64,000 nt of DNA from Deltaproteobacteria bacterium (GCA_020632715.1 JACKFA010000001.1:186001-250000), one strand, 5' to 3'; counted from the stretch's first letter, positions 29,860 to 40,240 are shown. The notes: a model not told the origin generated them from the letters alone. Made by a program: numbers and translations.

Positions 29860-32800
29860 CTAGGGGGCGTCGACGACGCTCGCCGACGCGACGGTGACGT
29901 GCCGCGCCCCGGCGGTGTTCGCCCAGTCGTAGCTCAGGCGGAGCCGCACGGCGTAGCCCTTCTGCGAGCTGAGCGAGATCGTCTGGACCGCGCTGCCGTC
30001 GCCGTCGTCGGCGGGCGTCCAGGTCGCGATCCGCCGCCAGTTGGCCTCTCCCTCGCGCTGCGCGTCGAGGTACACGCGGTCGCCGGCGTCCGTGAGCGCG
30101 CGCGCCATCCGGATGGCGAGGGTCGGCGCCGACGCCTGCCGGAGATCGATCCACGCGCGCGTCACCGCCGACTGGAGCGGCCCGTAGTTCTGCTGGTCGG
30201 CGCCGTCGGGGTTCGCGTCGAGGCGCCCGTCCACGACCGCGAAGCTGCCGTGCAGATCGAAGAGCGCGGCCGCCGCGACTGCGTCCGCGGCGAAGTCCAT
30301 CGCGAGCGGCGGCGCGACGTAGGGGAGCGTCAGCGGCCCGACGGCGAGGTCGTCGAGGGCGACGATCCGCGCCGGGCCCTCCGACGCCCCGAGGTTCTGC
30401 CGGAAGCGGAAGCGCACGCGCTCCCCGGCGTAGGCGTTCAGCGGCACCTCGAGCCGGCTCCAGCCGGCCGACGCGTGCGCGGCCGTGAGGTTCCCGAGCG
30501 ACGCCCACGTGAACGGCGCGCTCTCACGCGCGATCTCGAGGCGCACCCAGTCGCTCGCCGCGACCGGCGCGAAGCGGTGCGAGAACCAGGCGTAGGTCAC
30601 GCCCTCCGCCGGCACCTCGACCCAGCGGTCGAGCGTCGCCCACTCGTAGTTGTCGTACCCCGACTGCACCGCCTCCGACGGGTTCCCGTCGAGGTACGCG
30701 GCGCCCGTCGCCGGCGCCACGTCGCCGTGCCCCGAGGCGATCCGGAAGCCGCCCCAGAGGCTCCACGCCGAGCGCCCCTCGGCCGTCTCGAAGCCCGCCG
30801 AGAACGGCGTCGTCACCGTCGGGAGCGCGAGCTGCTCGACGCGGAGCTGGTCCACGCGGAAGCGGCGCGCGCCCGGCGTCGCCGCCATCGCGAACCGGAA
30901 GCGCGCTCGGATCGCCCGCCCCGCGTAGCCGGCGAGCGGGACCTCGTCCCAGTGGAAGGCCTCGCCGAAGTCGTGCTCGGCCGTGTACACGCGCTCCGCG
31001 CGCCAGCGCCCGTCGTCGTCGGCCTGGATCTCGAGGATCACGCGGTCGCCGGGGTCGACGAGCTGGTTCGAGGTGGCGAGCAGCATGACCGGCGCGCCGC
31101 CCGCGGGCACCGGCACCATCCCCGTCATGAGCGCCTGGTGGCCGTCGCTCCACGTCGCCTGCGAGAGCCCCTCCGGGTTCGCGTCGAGGCAGGAGCCGCC
31201 ATCGCCGGCGCCGATGGCCCAGGCGCCCGACAGCGCCCAGCCGGCGCGGAGCGCGTCGTCGAAGTCGGCGCCGTAGGGGAACGCCCAGCGCGCCGTCGGG
31301 ACCCCTCCGATCGACACGCCGCGGACGCGCGCGGTGCGCACGCCCTCGCTCGCCGAGGTCAGGTAGCGGATCCGCGCGCGGACCTCGCGCCCGGCGAAGC
31401 CGTCGAGCGGCACCTCGACGTCGGCCCAGCCGTCGCGCACGTGCTCGCTCGAGAAGGCGTCGATCTCCCGCCACTTGGCGTCGTCCCGGGTCTGGAGGTC
31501 CACGCGGAGGCGGTCGCTCCCGTCCGCGGGCGCGAAGTCTACGGAGAAGCGGAGCGCGAGGCCGGCGGTGTCGGCCGGGAGCGGGACGAAGCCGGCCATC
31601 AGGGCCTCGTGGCCGTCGCCGCAGGAGGGCTGCGACGCGCCGGCCGGGTTCGCGTCGAGCACGCCGCCCGCGCCGTCGTCCGCCCAGCGGAGGCTCCCCT
31701 CGCTGAACCAGGCGCTCGCGCCCTCGTCGGCGGCCGACCACGGGAAGGCCCAGGTCGGCTCGTCGTAGCCGCCGATCCGGACGCCCCCGACCTCGAAGCG
31801 CCGCGGCCCGTCGTCGACCGCCGTCGCGAGCTCGAACCGCACGCGTACCGGCATCCCGGCGTGCGCGTCGAGCGGGATCTCGCGATAGCTCCAGGCGCCG
31901 CGGTCGTGCCGCACGTAGAAGCGGCCGAGGTCGCGCCACTGCGTCTCGTCGATGCGCTGGAGGTCGACGTCGACCCGGTCGCCCTCGGCGAGGAGGTCGC
32001 TCCGGTACCAGAAGCCGACGACCGCGTGCCCGCCGGCGGGCAGCGTCACGAAGTCGCGCATGGTCGCGGCCTGGTAGCTCGTGCGCCGCGGATCGCCCGC
32101 GGCCTCGACGGCGACGAGCGCGTCGCCGCCGTCCCCGTCGTCGGAGGGGGCGAACGCCCAGATCCCCTCGGTGTCGAACGCCTCGGCGGCCGCGACGGGG
32201 CCGTCCGCGAAGTCGACCGCGAACGGGTAGGCGAGCGTGGCCGCCGGCCGCGAGCCGATGCGGAGATCGTCGACCACGAAGCGGCGCGCGCCGTGAGCGG
32301 CCGCCATCTTCTGACGGAAGCGGAGCTTCACGGTCTTCCCGGCGAACGCCTGGAGCGTGACCTCGTGGTGCGCGAACGCGGCCGTCGCGTGCTGGAGCTG
32401 AAGCGTCATCTGCGTCGACCAGGTGCCGGTCGCCTGGTCCTGCACCTGCAGGTAGACCGCGTCGCTCGCGTGCAGGAGGTCGAGGGTGTACCAGAAGTCG
32501 ACCACGGGGACGCCCGCGCTCGGCACCGCGAACGCGGTCTCGAACGTCACGTTGTTCTCGCCGCCGTGGCCGTACTGGTCGAGGCCAGCGGGGTTCGAGT
32601 CGAGGAAGACGCCCCCGCTCCGCGCGACGACGTCACCCTCGCCGCCGGCCCCGAAGCCCCAGTCCCCTTCGAAGGCCCAGCCGGCGCGGCTCGCCGTGCT
32701 GTCGAAGCCGCTCGCGTAGGGGTAGCCCACGGCCGGCGGCGGCGGCGGCGCGATCGGGTCGACGCGGATGATCTGGAGCCCGCCGCGCCCGCTCGCGACG

Positions 32801-33996
32801 AAGAGGTGGCCGTCCTTGTAGGCGATGTGGTTGACCGAGGCGACGTCGCCCGGGATCACGAGGCGCCCGACGAGCGTGAAGACGGGCGGATCGCTCGCGA
32901 CGTAGGGGGCCGCGAGGTCGCGGTCGGCCTGCACCATGAAGACGCCGCCCGCGCCGAAGCTCACGAAGACGAGGTCGTCGTCGACCGTGACCGCGTTCGC
33001 GACGAGCGCGCTCGCCGGGAACGGGAGGTCGAGCGGCACCGGCACCTCGGCGACCTTGGCGCCCGTCGCGAGGTCGACGACGAGCGCGCCGCCGTCGCCC
33101 GCCGCGACGTAGGCGAGCCCGCCGAGGGCCGCGACCGTGCCCTTCGACTCGGGGATGTGGCTGCCGTCGAAGGGGAACGTGGCGGTCGGGGTGAGCGTCG
33201 CCGTGTCGAGGACGGTCAGGCGCCCCGGGGTGCCCTGGGCGACGACGACGTGGTCGGCGTCGGCGCGGGCGACCCAGCGCGCGTCGTCGAGCGCGGTCGT
33301 GGCGAGGGTGTCGAGGGTCGCGGCGTCGAGGAGGTAGACGCCGCCGGTGTCGCCGGAGGTCGCGAAGGCGCGCGGGCCGTCCGGGAGGACGCTCGTCGCG
33401 GCGTAGCTCGCGAGCGGGCCGCGGGCGTGCCCGGCGAGCGCGAGCTTGCCGGCGTCGTCGACCGCGAGGGTCTCGACGACCGCGGGGGTGCCGAAGCCCT
33501 CGTCCGACGTGGCCGTCGCGAGGAAGACCCGCCCGCCCGCCGCGGAGACCGCGTTCACGTCGGCGTCGCCGAAGGTCGCGCGCGACGACAGGACGGGCGT
33601 CGCCGCGCCGTCGAAGCCGAAGACGTCGACCGCGCCGGCCTGGACGGGCCCGGCGAGGTTGTAGGAGACGACCGCGCGCGCGCCGTCGAAGTCGACGGCG
33701 GTGGCCTGGAGGGGCTCGCCCGCGACCTCGGGCGGGGAGACCTGCGCGACGAGGGTGAGATCATAGCGCGGCTCGGGCGCGAGCAGGATGGCGTTCGCGG
33801 CGCTCGCGCTCTCGACGTCGACCTCGGCGTCGGTGGTGTCGACCGCGTCGCCGAGGGCGTCGGCGTCGGTCTCGATGGTGACGCGGCCCCCGCCGTCGTC
33901 CGGCGGGGCGTCGCTGCCGCACGCGGCGGCGAGCGGGAGCGCGAGGGCGGCGAGGAGGACGAGGGCGAGGCGAGACGGGTGGCTGAGTCGCGTCAT
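29860..33996 (-). CDS. Large lipoprotein: N-terminal beta-propeller and six C-terminal jelly-roll-like modules
   Basis: A 1378-residue predicted lipoprotein. The ATG at 33996 starts MTRLSHPSRLALVLL...LPLAAAC with Cys26 as the lipid site; the longer frame to 34083 adds residues before this signal and is not preferred. About residues 70-420 form a YVTN/LVIVD-like propeller, with blades such as GAVDVFGFDG, VYLLDAATLDTLATT, LTVLDTATL and VASGRGGLQIIRVDP. From about 425 to the end there are six modules of about 160 residues. Each opens with PF/PY-x-x-x-FD, carries LDANP-x-G (lost or changed in some), a W-x-DR-V-x-L/DLQ strand and closes with (R/K)(L/I)RFR...RRF-x-V-x-x-(L/V)-IG. This fits MAM or carbohydrate-binding jelly-roll folds; assignment is inference. 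No catalytic motif is visible. It is probably a surface binding or adhesion protein. Confidence 0.85.
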   Translation of the reverse strand: MTRLSHPSRLALVLLAALALPLAAACGSDAPPDDGGGRVTIETDADALGDAVDTTDAEVDVESASAANAILLAPEPRYDLTLVAQVSPPEVAGEPLQATAVDFDGARAVVSYNLAGPVQAGAVDVFGFDGAATPVLSSRATFGDADVNAVSAAGGRVFLATATSDEGFGTPAVVETLAVDDAGKLALAGHARGPLASYAATSVLPDGPRAFATSGDTGGVYLLDAATLDTLATTALDDARWVARADADHVVVAQGTPGRLTVLDTATLTPTATFPFDGSHIPESKGTVAALGGLAYVAAGDGGALVVDLATGAKVAEVPVPLDLPFPASALVANAVTVDDDLVFVSFGAGGVFMVQADRDLAAPYVASDPPVFTLVGRLVIPGDVASVNHIAYKDGHLFVASGRGGLQIIRVDPIAPPPPPAVGYPYASGFDSTASRAGWAFEGDWGFGAGGEGDVVARSGGVFLDSNPAGLDQYGHGGENNVTFETAFAVPSAGVPVVDFWYTLDLLHASDAVYLQVQDQATGTWSTQMTLQLQHATAAFAHHEVTLQAFAGKTVKLRFRQKMAAAHGARRFVVDDLRIGSRPAATLAYPFAVDFADGPVAAAEAFDTEGIWAFAPSDDGDGGDALVAVEAAGDPRRTSYQAATMRDFVTLPAGGHAVVGFWYRSDLLAEGDRVDVDLQRIDETQWRDLGRFYVRHDRGAWSYREIPLDAHAGMPVRVRFELATAVDDGPRRFEVGGVRIGGYDEPTWAFPWSAADEGASAWFSEGSLRWADDGAGGVLDANPAGASQPSCGDGHEALMAGFVPLPADTAGLALRFSVDFAPADGSDRLRVDLQTRDDAKWREIDAFSSEHVRDGWADVEVPLDGFAGREVRARIRYLTSASEGVRTARVRGVSIGGVPTARWAFPYGADFDDALRAGWALSGAWAIGAGDGGSCLDANPEGLSQATWSDGHQALMTGMVPVPAGGAPVMLLATSNQLVDPGDRVILEIQADDDGRWRAERVYTAEHDFGEAFHWDEVPLAGYAGRAIRARFRFAMAATPGARRFRVDQLRVEQLALPTVTTPFSAGFETAEGRSAWSLWGGFRIASGHGDVAPATGAAYLDGNPSEAVQSGYDNYEWATLDRWVEVPAEGVTYAWFSHRFAPVAASDWVRLEIARESAPFTWASLGNLTAAHASAGWSRLEVPLNAYAGERVRFRFRQNLGASEGPARIVALDDLAVGPLTLPYVAPPLAMDFAADAVAAAALFDLHGSFAVVDGRLDANPDGADQQNYGPLQSAVTRAWIDLRQASAPTLAIRMARALTDAGDRVYLDAQREGEANWRRIATWTPADDGDGSAVQTISLSSQKGYAVRLRLSYDWANTAGARHVTVASASVVDAP

Positions 33997-34135
33997 GATG
34001 GGCTCGGAGGGGCTCGTTGTCGGCGTCGGGGCGGTCGCGACGAGCGAGGCGCGGAGGGCACGGCGTCGCTCGTTCTGCGACAACGGCCCTCGCGCGCTCG
34101 GCTTGACGAGCTTTGCGTTTCTTTACGCGCGCGGC

Positions 34136-35038
34136 TCAGCCGGCGAGCAGCGCGGCGAGCGTCTCCCGCGCCGTCACCGAGCCGCGGACCGGCGCCCCCT
34201 CGAACGCGACGACGCCGCTCGCGACGCCGGCGTACATCTCGGCGAAGAGGTCGGCGACCGCCTGGCTGAGCCCGAACTGCGGGAACACCTGCGACGCGGC
34301 CGCCGCCGGGGCCGCGTGCGGCGCCACCGGCCGGCCGAGGAGGGCGCCGACGAGCGCGGCGACGTCCGCCGACGAGAGGTCCTCGGGGCCAGCGAGCTCG
34401 ACGACGCGGCGGCCGTCGGCGGGCGGCCCCGCGAGGAGCTGCTCGGCGGCGACGCGGCCGATGTCGGCGGTCGCGACCTGCGGGAAGACGAGGTCGGCCG
34501 GGATGAAGGTCGGGAGGACGCCGTCGCCGCGCGCTGGCCCGAGGGAGGAGGCCCAGTTCTCGAGGAAGTAGGCGGGGCGGACGAAGGTCCGGGCGACGCC
34601 GAGGCGGTTCAGGACGCCCTCGAGGTGGTGGACGGTGCGGATGGGGCCGGTCCCTGCCGCGTGCTGGGCGCCGACCGAGGAGAGGAGGACGACGTGGCCC
34701 ACGCCGGAGCGCGGGATGGCGGCGGCGAAGGAGCGGCCGAGGCGCTCGGCGTCGGCGAGCGGGTCGGGGCTGGTCACGCGCGGCGGGGAGAGGAGCCAGG
34801 CGCCGGCGGCGCCGCGGAGGGCGTCGGCGAGGGCGGGCTCGTCCCAGAGGTCGGCGACCGCGACCTCGGCGCCGCGGGCGGCCCAGGCCTCGCCCTGCGC
34901 GGGGTCGCGGACGATGACGCGGACGCGGGCGCCGCGCGACAGCAGCGTCTCGGCGGCGCGCCGGCCGGTGTGGCCGGTGACGCCGGCGACGGCGTAGAGC
35001 GGGGAGGCGGTGGCGGAGGTGGTGGCGGTCGTGGTCAT
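34136..35038 (-). CDS. NmrA-like NAD(P)-binding reductase or redox sensor
   Basis: A 300-residue atypical short-chain dehydrogenase. The nucleotide motif is AVAGVTGHTGRRAAETLLSRG (GxxGxxG at about 17-23), followed by the basic RVRVIVRDP expected for NADP binding. VVLLSSVGA, then VHHLEGVLNRLGVARTFVRPAYFLENW, are NmrA/quinone-reductase-like segments; the SDR catalytic Tyr-x-x-x-Lys is absent, as in NmrA proteins. AAGGA lies 7 bases before the ATG. The 133 bases upstream carry two tandem operator-like repeats and a separate palindrome, so it is probably under tight control by a transcription factor, perhaps a MarR, HxlR or TetR type, that is not encoded next to it. Substrate is unknown. Confidence 0.88.
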   Translation of the reverse strand: MTTTATTSATASPLYAVAGVTGHTGRRAAETLLSRGARVRVIVRDPAQGEAWAARGAEVAVADLWDEPALADALRGAAGAWLLSPPRVTSPDPLADAERLGRSFAAAIPRSGVGHVVLLSSVGAQHAAGTGPIRTVHHLEGVLNRLGVARTFVRPAYFLENWASSLGPARGDGVLPTFIPADLVFPQVATADIGRVAAEQLLAGPPADGRRVVELAGPEDLSSADVAALVGALLGRPVAPHAAPAAAASQVFPQFGLSQAVADLFAEMYAGVASGVVAFEGAPVRGSVTARETLAALLAG

Positions 35039-35071
35039 GGCGCGATCCTTCGCGGTGGGCGTCCGCGGCCG

Positions 35072-35086
35072 CGGTCACCGTGACCG
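35072..35086. promoter_or_regulatory. 15-bp palindrome in the leader of the NmrA-like gene
   Basis: CGGTCAC-C-GTGACCG is a perfect inverted repeat with one central base, 34-48 bases before the start codon on the minus strand. It could be a repressor site near the transcription start. Confidence 0.4.
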
Positions 35087-35130
35087 GGGGGCGCGCGGGC
35101 GCCGATGGGAGGGAAGATGCGCGCCGGGCG

Positions 35131-35184
35131 TCAATGCGTGAAATGCATCATCGAGATACCATCAATGCAGGTTACGCATCATCG
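35131..35184. promoter_or_regulatory. Tandem operator-like repeat TCAATGC-N7-GCATCATCG
   Basis: Two copies, 35131-35153 and 35162-35184, agree at all 16 defined positions while their 7-base centres differ. They are 31 bases apart, about three helical turns, so two dimers would bind the same face. Each copy has an ATGC-N7-GCAT dyad. On the minus strand the first copy overlaps a TTGACG (35134-35129) that could be the -35 of the NmrA-like gene. The second copy runs into the last codons of the upstream gene. Confidence 0.6.
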
Positions 35185-35696
35185 CGCAGCTCCCGCGGGA
35201 TCCGCGGGACGGTCAGCGCGCCCACCGTGTGGACGAGCGCCGCGAGGACGCCCCACACCGCGAAGATCGGCGCGAGCGCGGCGCCCGCGTGGCCCGGCCG
35301 GAGCCGCCCGCCGTGCCAGAGGTGGACCGCGACGAGGACGGTCACGGCGGCGCCGATCACGCCCGCCAGGGCCGCGAAGGCGGCCTGCCACCCATGGTGG
35401 CGCACGAGGGCGGCGCGCCGCGCCTCGGCGAGCCGGCGCACGGCGTCGCGCGCGGTCGCCTCGGCGACGCCGGCGGCGACGAGCCGCGCGACGACGGCCA
35501 TGGGTGCCACGCCGGCGAGGAGCATGCCGCGCCCGACGTCGGCGACGCGCGCGTCGACGCCGAGCCCGACGAGCTCCGCCACCACGGCGTCGAGGGCGGC
35601 GCGCACGCGCTTCGTGCGGCTGTCCACGTCGGTCGAGGCGGCGTCGGGCTCGGTCGAGGCGGCGGCGGGCGTGGTCGGGGCGGCGGCGTGGCTCAT
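35172..35696 (-). CDS. Small membrane protein with two C-terminal helices
   Basis: A 174-residue protein. The ATG at 35696 has an excellent GAGGAG 7 bases upstream; the much longer open frame beyond it is an antisense artefact. The first 30 residues are Ala/Thr/Pro/Ser-rich. About 35-105 is a soluble helical part (VRAALDAVVAELVGLGVDARVADVG...LLAGVAPMAVVARLVAAGV). Two hydrophobic helices follow, AAFAALAGVIGAAVTVLVAV and GAALAPIFAVWGVLAALVHTV, with a short basic hairpin between them, then a basic tail. No known domain is recognised. The NmrA-like gene lies downstream on the same strand, with operators between, so they may be separately regulated. A lipoprotein gene is divergent 225 bases away. 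Confidence 0.8.
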   Translation of the reverse strand: MSHAAAPTTPAAASTEPDAASTDVDSRTKRVRAALDAVVAELVGLGVDARVADVGRGMLLAGVAPMAVVARLVAAGVAEATARDAVRRLAEARRAALVRHHGWQAAFAALAGVIGAAVTVLVAVHLWHGGRLRPGHAGAALAPIFAVWGVLAALVHTVGALTVPRIPRELRDDA

Positions 35697-35828
35697 GGTC
35701 GATCTCCTCGGCGGTGGGTGCCCCCGTGCAACGCAAGGCGCGTGCCACCCCCCTCGCGGGCCACCCCGCGCGGAGGACCGCTCTCTCGGCCGTCGCGCGC
35801 GCGCCGCGAGCCGCCCGGCAGGCGCGCG

Positions 35829-35855
35829 GTCCCCTGGGACATGCCCCATGGGACA
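35829..35855. promoter_or_regulatory. Dyad cluster in the divergent promoter region
   Basis: GTCCC-CT-GGGAC (35829-35840) is followed by CCCATGGG (35845-35852), so CCCC(A)TGGGACA occurs twice in tandem. A TTGACG follows at 35861. The cluster lies between two divergent genes and could serve either. Confidence 0.3.
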
Positions 35856-35921
35856 CCGCCTTGACGCCGTCGTCGGGCGCGCGCACGCTCGCTCGTCCAC
35901 AAGAGAGCTCGGGAGGCGTCC

Positions 35922-37565
<1,644 letters not shown>

Positions 37566-37586
37566 GACATCCGCCTCGAGCATGGA

Positions 37587-37592
37587 TAGACT
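37587..37592 (+). promoter_or_regulatory. Leaderless-type -10 (TAGACT) before the LysR gene
   Basis: TAGACT ends exactly 7 bases before the ATG at 37600. The same hexamer and spacing occur before the next gene (38530-38535). Confidence 0.45.
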
Positions 37593-37599
37593 CCGATCC

Positions 37600-38532
37600 A
37601 TGCCCGAGACGCATCTCGCCGGGGTGGACCTGAACCTGCTCGTCGCGCTCGACGCGCTACTCGCCGAGCGCCACGTCACGCGCGCCGCCGCCCGCGTGGG
37701 GCTGACCCAGTCCGCCATGAGCCGCGCCCTCGCGCGCCTCCGCGACCTCCTCGGCGACGAGCTCCTCGTGCGCGCCGGCCGCGCCATGGTCGCGACGCCC
37801 CGCGCCGAGGCGCTCACCGACCCGCTCCGCGCGCTGCTCGCCGACGCGGGCGCCCTCCTCCGGCGCGCGACGCCGTTCGATCCCGCGACCAGCGACCGCG
37901 CGTTCCGCGTCGAGGGCGGCGACTTCATCGAGGAGCTGGTGCTCCCGGCGCTCGTCCCGCGGCTGCGCGCCGAGGCGCCCGGCGTCTCCCTCGTGGCCGT
38001 CGGCGTGCACACGTCGGCGAACGCTCTCGACGCCCTCGAGCGGGGCGATCTCGACGCCATCGCCTCGGTCCCGCGCGACACGTACCCGCCGACCCTCCGC
38101 GCGCGCCACCTCATCACCGACGGCTTCCTCTGCCTCCTCCGCGCGGACCACCCCGACGCGAGCGCCCTCGATCTGCCGCGCTACGTCGCCCTCGACCACC
38201 TCCTCGTCTCACCGATGGGCGGCGGCGGCGGCATCGTCGACGCGCTGCTCGCCGAGCGCGGGCTCGCGCGCCGGGTCGCCGTGCGCGTCCAGGGCTTCCT
38301 CCCGGTCGCCTCCATCATCGCCGGGAGCGACCTCGTCACGACGCTCCCGGCGACGCTCGCGCGGCGGGTCGCGGCGCGCGGCGGCGTCGTGGTGCTGCCG
38401 CCGCCCATCCCGATCCCGACGTTCTCCCTCCACCTCTACTGGCACGCGCGACAGGACGGGGACCCCGGTCACCGCTGGTTCCGCGACGCCTTCGCCGCCG
38501 CGGCGCGGGACGGCGCGCCGAGGAGGGCATAG
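37600..38532 (+). CDS. LysR-family transcriptional regulator
   Basis: A 310-residue LysR-type regulator of the NodD-like branch. The N-terminal helix-turn-helix reads VDLNLLVALDALLAERHVTRAAARVGLTQSAMSRALARLRDLLGDELLVRAGR. The remainder is the effector domain (about 90-300), containing LVSPMGGGGGIVDALLAERG and LVTTLPATLAR. I start at 37600 because a TAGACT promoter element lies 7 bases before it; an ATG at 37582 would add six residues and overlap that element. The effector is unknown. The glycosyltransferase gene follows in the same direction behind the same type of promoter element, so regulation of that gene by this protein is possible. Confidence 0.92.
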   Translation: MPETHLAGVDLNLLVALDALLAERHVTRAAARVGLTQSAMSRALARLRDLLGDELLVRAGRAMVATPRAEALTDPLRALLADAGALLRRATPFDPATSDRAFRVEGGDFIEELVLPALVPRLRAEAPGVSLVAVGVHTSANALDALERGDLDAIASVPRDTYPPTLRARHLITDGFLCLLRADHPDASALDLPRYVALDHLLVSPMGGGGGIVDALLAERGLARRVAVRVQGFLPVASIIAGSDLVTTLPATLARRVAARGGVVVLPPPIPIPTFSLHLYWHARQDGDPGHRWFRDAFAAAARDGAPRRA

Positions 38533-38535
38533 ACT
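38530..38535 (+). promoter_or_regulatory. Leaderless-type -10 (TAGACT) before the glycosyltransferase gene
   Basis: TAGACT overlaps the stop codon of the LysR gene and ends 7 bases before the ATG at 38543, identical in hexamer and spacing to the element before the LysR gene. Confidence 0.45.
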
Positions 38536-38542
38536 GACGGGT

Positions 38543-39781
38543 ATGCGCGCCCTCCTGTCGACCATCGGCTCCCGCGGCGACGTCCAGCCGCTCCTCGCCC
38601 TCGCCCAGGCGCTCGTCGCGCTCGGGCACGACGTCCACCTCTGCGTCCCGCCGGACTTCGTGCCGCTCGCGGCGTCGCTCGGCCTCGCCGCCACGCCCAT
38701 CGGGCCTGAGCTCCGCGCCACGGGGAAGGCCCCGGTGGCCGGGGCCGCGCCGCCGACCGCGGCCGAGCGCCGGAAGCTGACCGAGGACACCGTCGCCGCG
38801 CAGTTCGACACGCTGCTGCCGCTCGCGCGCGACGCCGACGTCGTCGTCGGCGCCACGGCGCTCCAGGTCGCGGCGCCTTCGGTGGCCGAGAAGCTCGGCC
38901 TGCCCTACGTCTTCGCGGTCTACGCGCCGATGGTGTTGCCCTCGCCGCACCACGCGCCGCCGGTCTACGCGCTCCTCGGCGACGCCGCCGATCCGCCGCG
39001 GGAGACGTGGCCGGCGCTCTGGGAGCAGAACCTCGCGCGCTTCGACGCCGCCTTCGGGGCGGCGCTGAACGCCCAGCGCGCGGCGCTCGGCCTCGCCCCC
39101 GTCGCGAGCGTGTCGCGCCACGTCTTCACGGCGCGCCCGCTCCTCGCGGCCGACCCGACGCTCGCGCCGTGGCCCGAGCCCGGCGATCCTGGCGTCGCGC
39201 AGACGGGCGCCTGGCTCGTCCGCGACGCGCGCCCGCTCGACCTCGAGCTCGAGGCGTTCCTAGCCGCGGGCGAGGCCCCCGTCTACTTCGGCTTCGGCAG
39301 CATCCGCGCCCCCGAGGGCCTCGCGCGGACGATGCTGGCCGCGGCGCGCGCCCACGGCCGACGGGCGATCGTGCTCCGCGGGTGGGCCGAGCTCGACCCC
39401 GGCGACGACGGCGCGGACGTGCTGACCGTCGGCGAGGTCGACCAGCAGGCCCTCTTCCGGCGGGTCGCCGCGGTGGTCCACCACGGCGGCGCTGGCACGA
39501 CCCACGTCGCCGCGCTGGCGGGGGCGCCGCAGGTCGTGATCCCGCAGCACTACGACCAGCCCTACTACGCCGGGCGGGTCGCGGCGCTCGGCGCCGGCGT
39601 CGCGCACCCCGCCGGGGCGCCGACGGTCGAGTCGCTGACGGACGCGCTCGGTCGCGCCCTCGCCCCCGAGGTCGCCGAGCGGGCGCGAGCGCTCGCGGAG
39701 AAGATCGTCACAGACGGCGCGGACGTCGCCGCGCGCGTGATCCTCGCGGCGACGCGCGAGGCCGAGCGCCCGACGTCATGA
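38543..39781 (+). CDS. UGT/MGT-type glycosyltransferase (GT1 family)
   Basis: A 412-residue GT-B enzyme. The N-terminus MRALLSTIGSRGDVQPLLALAQAL is the acceptor-domain signature shared with sterol, macrolide and glycopeptide glycosyltransferases. The donor domain includes PVYFGFGSIRAPEG and ends in VVHHGGAGTTHVAALAGAPQVVIPQHYDQPYYAGRV, the nucleotide-sugar motif with His313/His314. The acceptor is unknown: secondary metabolite, sterol or lipid. The neighbouring LysR regulator starts 11 bases before the end of the shared promoter region and is co-oriented. No biosynthetic cluster is visible in the window, so a detoxification or lipid-decoration role is as likely as natural-product tailoring. 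Confidence 0.92.
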   Translation: MRALLSTIGSRGDVQPLLALAQALVALGHDVHLCVPPDFVPLAASLGLAATPIGPELRATGKAPVAGAAPPTAAERRKLTEDTVAAQFDTLLPLARDADVVVGATALQVAAPSVAEKLGLPYVFAVYAPMVLPSPHHAPPVYALLGDAADPPRETWPALWEQNLARFDAAFGAALNAQRAALGLAPVASVSRHVFTARPLLAADPTLAPWPEPGDPGVAQTGAWLVRDARPLDLELEAFLAAGEAPVYFGFGSIRAPEGLARTMLAAARAHGRRAIVLRGWAELDPGDDGADVLTVGEVDQQALFRRVAAVVHHGGAGTTHVAALAGAPQVVIPQHYDQPYYAGRVAALGAGVAHPAGAPTVESLTDALGRALAPEVAERARALAEKIVTDGADVAARVILAATREAERPTS

Positions 39782-39869
39782 CCGCGCCTCCGGTCCCTCC
39801 TCCCGCTCTCCCTCCCCCAGACGCCACCGGCCTAAGAATCGGAGACGGAGCTCCCGGATCCCACTGAAC

Positions 39870-39893
39870 CCTCCGTGCCTCCGTGCCTCCGTG
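39870..39893. repeat. CCTCCGTG octamer, three tandem copies
   Basis: Three exact copies lie in the 177-base gap between convergent genes. I recall similar CTCCGTG runs in intergenic DNA of other GC-rich bacteria, but could not search. The rest of the gap shows nothing further. Confidence 0.5.
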
Positions 39894-39958
39894 GTCGCGT
39901 TCACCCCCGCCCGCACGACACCAAGAGCCCGAACCCGGCCCCCTCAGCCGTCCTGACC

Positions 39959-40240
39959 TCAGCCAGCCGACGCCTGAGCCCCGGGATCGTCGAGCTCCGT
40001 CTCGCCGAGCTCGAAGTACTTGCAGGACGTCGGCTCGCCGCGCCCGTCCCGCGCCGCGACGGGTCCGGTGAGCGCCGCGTTCGGGTAGCCGAGGCTGCAG
40101 CTGAGCGCGCGCGTCACGTGGCAGCACGCGGCGCAGCGGAAGCGGAGCCCGAACGCCGCGGCCTCGGCCGAGAAGCGCGCCTCGACCGCCGCGAGCTCGG
40201 CGGGATCGGTGGTCTTCAGGATGGGTTCGCGGCGCGCCAT
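39959..40240 (-). CDS. Small cysteine-rich cytoplasmic protein
   Basis: A 93-residue protein with no signal. After a charged helical N-terminus (MARREPILKTTDPAELAAVEARF) comes the cysteine cluster RFRCAACCHVTRALSCSLGYPN and then SCKYFELG; five cysteines and a histidine could bind a metal or form an iron-sulfur site. GAGGTGAC lies directly upstream, inside the end of the preceding gene, whose stop codon is only 6 bases before this ATG. The two are therefore translated together, although the upstream protein appears exported. No family is recognised. Confidence 0.72.
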   Translation of the reverse strand: MARREPILKTTDPAELAAVEARFSAEAAAFGLRFRCAACCHVTRALSCSLGYPNAALTGPVAARDGRGEPTSCKYFELGETELDDPGAQASAG

